The position numbers were made by a program, and so were the translations under genes. Below, piece after piece: positions 60,782 to 64,000 of a DNA stretch of 64,000 nt. Where the stretch lies: positions 1 to 64,000 of the forward strand of contig CALFVF010000007.1 of the NCBI GenBank assembly GCA_937928735.1, in the 5' to 3' direction. Under the pieces are notes generated by a model. That model was not told the DNA's origin, searched no databases, and saw nothing but the letters and a program-made list of their open reading frames with translations. Source of the DNA: an uncultured Verrucomicrobiales bacterium. Lineage in GTDB: Bacteria > Verrucomicrobiota > Verrucomicrobiia > Verrucomicrobiales > Akkermansiaceae. How positions within the stretch are numbered: the stretch's first letter is position 1; each line of letters starts with the position of its first letter.

Positions 60782-62380
60782 ATGAGGAGCTATGGTCATC
60801 AGCACCGAGAGAGCCGAGAGAAGCTAGTTGAAGTCATCGATGGTATCACGAGTCTAGCGAAAGAACTTGGTAAGAAAGACGTGGCTCTGAGTGGAGAAGA
60901 TGAGCGTCTTCATTCACCATTCCGTATTGTCGTATGTGGTGATAAACAGGCAGGGAAGACGTCGTTGATAAGAGCATTATTTTCTCTCAAGGACTCTGAG
61001 ACCAGTCGCTCTCAAGATGGACTACATCTCTATGAGAGCGCGACCATGGTGGTAATAGAATCTCCTGCCACCTCCCAGCTGACAGAGGACGCGCGAAATG
61101 CACTACAGCGCGAAATTCAGTGTGCCGACTATGTGCTGTGGTGCTTACCTGTGCTCAATCCATGGGCGGCGTCCACTTGGGATCTGATTGCCAAGCAGAG
61201 CGAAGAGACCTTGGCACTATCCTCACTTGTGCTACTGCAATGTGACTTGAGAACTGATGCGGAGTTAAGTCTACTTGAAGGTCATGTTAGAGATCTGTGC
61301 CGACAGAGAACTCAGCGACTTCTAGACCTGAGGTTTCTATCTTGTCTCGATGCCCAGCAGGCTGGGGTAGACTCATGCCAGGTGATGTTAAATAGTGAGC
61401 TGAATCGCTCAAGGCGGCGCCGCACAGAGCTAAGAGAAGTCTATCAGATGGCGTATACCCTCATGATGGAGCTCGAGACATACATGGACGAGCGCGCAAG
61501 CACAATTGAGAGTGATAAGGGATACCTCGAATCCATAGAGGCCGAAATCGAGCGCGACAAGGGTCTTAAGGTGGAACAATATACGAGTGATTTTACAAAA
61601 TGGGGTGAACTCTATGAAACTGTGTTATTGCCGACCTTAAAAGTGGTTCGGCGCAAGACCGGAGTTCTTGCTGTGAGTCTTTCTCTATTTGGAAAAGGGA
61701 ATGATGCGATTCAAATCGAAGGGGAGTTTTTAGACCTAGTGGAAGAAAAAGCAGGGGAACAAGGTCTGCTGGATGGGAAGGAATTATTGAACTCGTGTAA
61801 AAAAAATTGGTTAGACTTAAAGCCGCACCTCGAGCAGAGACTAGCTCTCGATATCGGAGAGTTAGAAGAGAGTGCTTTTTTAGACCAAGTCAATCACCTC
61901 TCTGAGAGACTAGCAAAACGAGCTAGGCACACAGTAGTAAGGCTCCGCATTAGGCGTGTACTCGATGAGTTGTTGATGGAGAAACGAGGGCGAGAAAAGT
62001 CGTTATTGGCCCTTTACTTTTCATTTATCACGCTAGCTGGAGTGACAGGAACATTTGAGCTAGGTAGTCACCCATGGCCCGCATTGAGTTTATTGGCCGC
62101 GGCTGGTGTTCTATTTGCTTTTTATTGTACAACGATTCTTAAATCACAAAAAACGATTGTAGAAACCTACGGTGGAGGATTAATCGATCTGAGAGCTACT
62201 TTTGCAGAATCAGTGATCACCGAATACCAAGATGGTATCCATGAGTTCTATAAAGGGTATTTACCAATGTTAGAAAATCTAAAGCGCCACATAGCCTCCG
62301 CCAAAAAGCATTTGATACCCAGACAGCAGCGCTGGGGTGATTTGTTTCTCGAGCTAAGAGCTATTGAGCAAGAACTCTAG
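60782..62380 (+). CDS. Dynamin-like or degenerate large GTPase with membrane hairpin
   Basis: The 532-aa protein has a P-loop GDKQAGKTSL (residues 53-62). The usual G3 DxxG is replaced by ESPATS after a strand, and the G4 (N/T)KxD by LLQCDLRT, so the GTPase may be degenerate. A helical stalk with coiled coils follows (about 220-400). A pair of membrane helices lies at about 407-453 (LLALYFSFITLAGVTGTFEL; ALSLLAAAGVLFAFYCTTIL), then a C-terminal helical segment. This layout fits bacterial dynamin-like proteins that remodel membranes. No paired DLP gene is present. It follows the deacetylase on the same strand. Confidence 0.65.
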   Translation: MRSYGHQHRESREKLVEVIDGITSLAKELGKKDVALSGEDERLHSPFRIVVCGDKQAGKTSLIRALFSLKDSETSRSQDGLHLYESATMVVIESPATSQLTEDARNALQREIQCADYVLWCLPVLNPWAASTWDLIAKQSEETLALSSLVLLQCDLRTDAELSLLEGHVRDLCRQRTQRLLDLRFLSCLDAQQAGVDSCQVMLNSELNRSRRRRTELREVYQMAYTLMMELETYMDERASTIESDKGYLESIEAEIERDKGLKVEQYTSDFTKWGELYETVLLPTLKVVRRKTGVLAVSLSLFGKGNDAIQIEGEFLDLVEEKAGEQGLLDGKELLNSCKKNWLDLKPHLEQRLALDIGELEESAFLDQVNHLSERLAKRARHTVVRLRIRRVLDELLMEKRGREKSLLALYFSFITLAGVTGTFELGSHPWPALSLLAAAGVLFAFYCTTILKSQKTIVETYGGGLIDLRATFAESVITEYQDGIHEFYKGYLPMLENLKRHIASAKKHLIPRQQRWGDLFLELRAIEQEL

Positions 62381-62408
62381 AAGAGGTGAGTATGGCTTTT
62401 ACCTCTCT

Positions 62409-62876
62409 TTACTGCTTGGGAGGAAGTAGGGGTGTTATACCTGAGGGGAAGACAGAGTTATCCTGACGTTGGCGCATAGGGCGAAAGGATTCACTGTGAG
62501 TCTCCACTCTAAATGTGAGAGCATTGAGTTCTCTCGTCGTTTCTGTAAGCTGGGATTCGAGGGTCTGATAGTAACTGGTGAGTTCAGCAATTTGGGCAGT
62601 CTGTTGCTCTAGTTTTTTGACTAACAAACGGTTTGAATGACTGTTTACGATGGGCTCTAGAGGTGTGGACTCAGGGAGGCGAGTCGGGCTGGTTTGATCG
62701 AGTGAGCCTTGGTCATTATCAGTCACTTCATGAGAAACAAGCTGAGTTGCAGGCTCATGCGCTGGGGAGTATTGTTGAGGAGCTAGAGTCTGATCTGAGC
62801 TCTTTGAATGGGAGACACTAACCCCTATGAGAATACCAATAATCAGAGAAGTGATAGAGAGAATCGCCTGAGTCAT
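62409..62876 (-). CDS. Hypothetical single-pass protein with coiled coil, 155 aa
   Basis: An N-terminal membrane helix (ILSITSLIIGILIGVSVSHS) is followed by a Ser/Thr/Pro/Gln-rich extracytoplasmic linker and a coiled coil (LLVKKLEQQTAQIAELTSYY and LESQLTETTRELNAL). The C-terminus is Pro-rich (FPSGITPLLPPKQ). No family was recognised. It is the last gene of a three-gene minus-strand cluster, one base downstream of the next gene, and is probably co-transcribed with it. Confidence 0.6.
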   Translation of the reverse strand: MTQAILSITSLIIGILIGVSVSHSKSSDQTLAPQQYSPAHEPATQLVSHEVTDNDQGSLDQTSPTRLPESTPLEPIVNSHSNRLLVKKLEQQTAQIAELTSYYQTLESQLTETTRELNALTFRVETHSESFRPMRQRQDNSVFPSGITPLLPPKQ

Positions 62877-62877
62877 A

Positions 62878-63549
62878 CTACTGAGGAAGTGAAACCATAA
62901 GCTGTTTGAGCTTCTGGATCGAAGTTTCTAACTGCTGTTCTGCAAATTCTAATTCTTTATTAGAAGATGAAATGGTAGCACTGACACTTTTCGTCTGCGC
63001 GTAGCCTAATTCTGGAAGGTAACCTGGCTCGACAACTAAGGCAGTCTGGTCTGATTCCTCAGGAGCAAGAACATAGGGGATAATATCCACTTTGATTTTC
63101 TTCTTATTGGATAAAAGAATCGTCGCTGGATAAGCCTGTTCTTTATGACCCATAATATATCTCCAGCCTCTCGGAGCGTCTTGCATGGGCTTTGGTTTCC
63201 AGGGAGTGTGAAGGGTGACTTCACTATGGTCTGAGGTAATGATTTCATCGACACGTACTGGCTCACTGGCGACTTCAATTTCTTTGATCAGCGGCTCCAG
63301 AGAATCTTCTGTCTCTGGCTGCTCAGGAAGGGCGATCGCCTCACGGTCAACGAGGGCGACTTGAGACTCTTCATCTTGGATGGAGTCCGCTTGAGAAGAG
63401 CTATTTGAGGCCGCTTCACCAGATTGATTGATAGTTGCCTCGATCGCTTTTACAGCACGAGCGACAGCTTCTGTGGCGTCGTCCTGCGCAAATAGAGCTC
63501 CATAGGGTAGGAAAGCGAAGGTCAGTAAAAAAGAGATAGGTTTATTCAT
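62878..63549 (-). CDS. Hypothetical exported protein, 223 aa
   Basis: A signal peptide (MNKPISFLLTFAFLPYGALF, cleaved near AQDD) is followed by an acidic linker (residues 25-85, Ser/Glu/Asp/Gln-rich). A compact middle region has LHTPWKPKPMQDAPRGWRYI and AYPATILLSNKKKIKVDIIP, and a C-terminal coiled coil EQQLETSIQKLKQLMV. The family was not recognised. The start overlaps the upstream gene by eight bases, which supports translational coupling with it. Confidence 0.6.
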   Translation of the reverse strand: MNKPISFLLTFAFLPYGALFAQDDATEAVARAVKAIEATINQSGEAASNSSSQADSIQDEESQVALVDREAIALPEQPETEDSLEPLIKEIEVASEPVRVDEIITSDHSEVTLHTPWKPKPMQDAPRGWRYIMGHKEQAYPATILLSNKKKIKVDIIPYVLAPEESDQTALVVEPGYLPELGYAQTKSVSATISSSNKELEFAEQQLETSIQKLKQLMVSLPQ

Positions 63550-64000
63550 GGCGCGGACTGATTGATTCTGACGTATTACTTAATGTCTCATTTAACTTTG
63601 TGTTAGAGGGCAGAGACGGGCTGTCAGCTCTGAGTGCTGAGAGAGGCTGGCTTCGAGCTAATAGATTCTCCCAAGCTTTTTGGATATTGTGGCCATCGTT
63701 CTTTAGTTGAGTGACTCTACCTTTGTAAATTTCCATAGCACGTAGAATTCGGCTGGCTTCTTGAATTTCACTAGGCCCCCAGCGCATACCCCTTGTTTGG
63801 TAAAGCACAGGAACCTGAATGGTAATACGCTCTTGAGAAGTGTCACCATATTGAGCGTCGAGCACGTGCTGTATACTGTAATTGGTCTGCTCATAACTCA
63901 CGGAGTCACCTAGGGCTGGTGATTTTGCCAGCGGCATAGTGGCTAGGGGTGAGGTCTTTACTTTAATCTCGCCGGGAAGGCTCGAGTCAGAGGGTAGCTG
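63542..64000 (-). CDS. Hypothetical protein, 5' part beyond the right window edge
   Basis: The frame is open through the window edge. Reading from base 64000 it gives QLPSDSSLPGEIKVKTSPLA, then MPLAKSPALGDSVSYEQTNY, and ends at 63542. So the apparent ATG at 63937 is probably internal and the true start is outside. The visible 152 residues include IQVPVLYQTRGMRWGPSEIQ and a helical stretch ILRAMEIYKGRVTQLKNDGH. The family was not recognised. It is coupled to the downstream gene through an eight-base overlap. Confidence 0.55.
   Translation of the reverse strand, partial: QLPSDSSLPGEIKVKTSPLATMPLAKSPALGDSVSYEQTNYSIQHVLDAQYGDTSQERITIQVPVLYQTRGMRWGPSEIQEASRILRAMEIYKGRVTQLKNDGHNIQKAWENLLARSQPLSALRADSPSLPSNTKLNETLSNTSESISPRHE

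Noticed and set aside
1..64000. tRNA and rRNA genes
   Set aside because: No cloverleaf with a TTC-A-A loop and CCA-like end, and no rRNA-like block, was found by eye in the intergenic regions.

Overview
The window looks like a chromosomal segment of a Verrucomicrobiota bacterium, probably a free-living or marine member. This is inferred from the gene content: a TIGR04073-type exosortase-associated protein, DUF5069, DUF3500, a stand-alone OvoA-C-terminal-like methyltransferase, a sigma factor fused to a membrane domain, XapX, an AP2-domain protein, and start regions that mostly lack Shine-Dalgarno sequences. No rRNA or tRNA gene and no CRISPR array was recognised.

Layout. 1-128: the tail of an IS5-type transposase. 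245-9051: housekeeping and envelope genes (msrB, a triple-FKBP secreted isomerase, a CvfB-type S1 protein, a CNNM/CorC membrane protein, rpsN, an M42 aminopeptidase, kdsD). 9299-13033: an RGG-rich unknown protein, then a TetR / DUF1348 / alpha-beta hydrolase cluster with a likely TetR operator. 13413-21865: a nine-gene type II secretion operon running from pseudopilin gspG to secretin gspD. It lacks the ATPase gspE and platform gspF, which must lie elsewhere. 21866-26690: an AT-richer accessory segment with a hypothetical protein, a secreted beta-helix protein, a 5'-truncated gene and a secreted beta-propeller glycosidase-like protein, interspersed with a short palindromic repeat. 26692-31923: ffh, a polysaccharide deacetylase, thrC and thrB. 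32123-38681: a structured RNA or terminator, an ovothiol-type methyltransferase, xapX, gltX, an M29 aminopeptidase, an AP2 protein, an EamA fragment-sized transporter and rsmB. 38850-46109: a TIGR04073 protein, a Ser/Thr kinase, an 11-mer repeat lipoprotein and mfd. 46258-54758: DUF5069, an MFS transporter, an OmpA-like coiled-coil protein, a HAD phosphatase, tsaD, DUF3500, an orphan TetR ligand domain and the sigma-membrane fusion. 54905-64000: valS, a helix-hairpin-helix / zinc-ribbon membrane protein, a FmdB-IscA pair, a lipoprotein deacetylase, a dynamin-like GTPase and a three-gene envelope cluster that runs off the right edge.

The most unusual signals are: (i) a dispersed palindromic repeat family, at least six copies, with ends of the type TAATACCAA...TTGGTATTA, which appears to have truncated one gene and supplies the stop codon of another; (ii) an ECF sigma factor fused to about seven membrane helices, followed after 32 bp by a TetR C-terminal domain with no DNA-binding half; (iii) a 14-bp-stem structured element with a T-run between thrB and the methyltransferase gene; (iv) a lipoprotein made almost entirely of twelve 11-residue LEA-like repeats.
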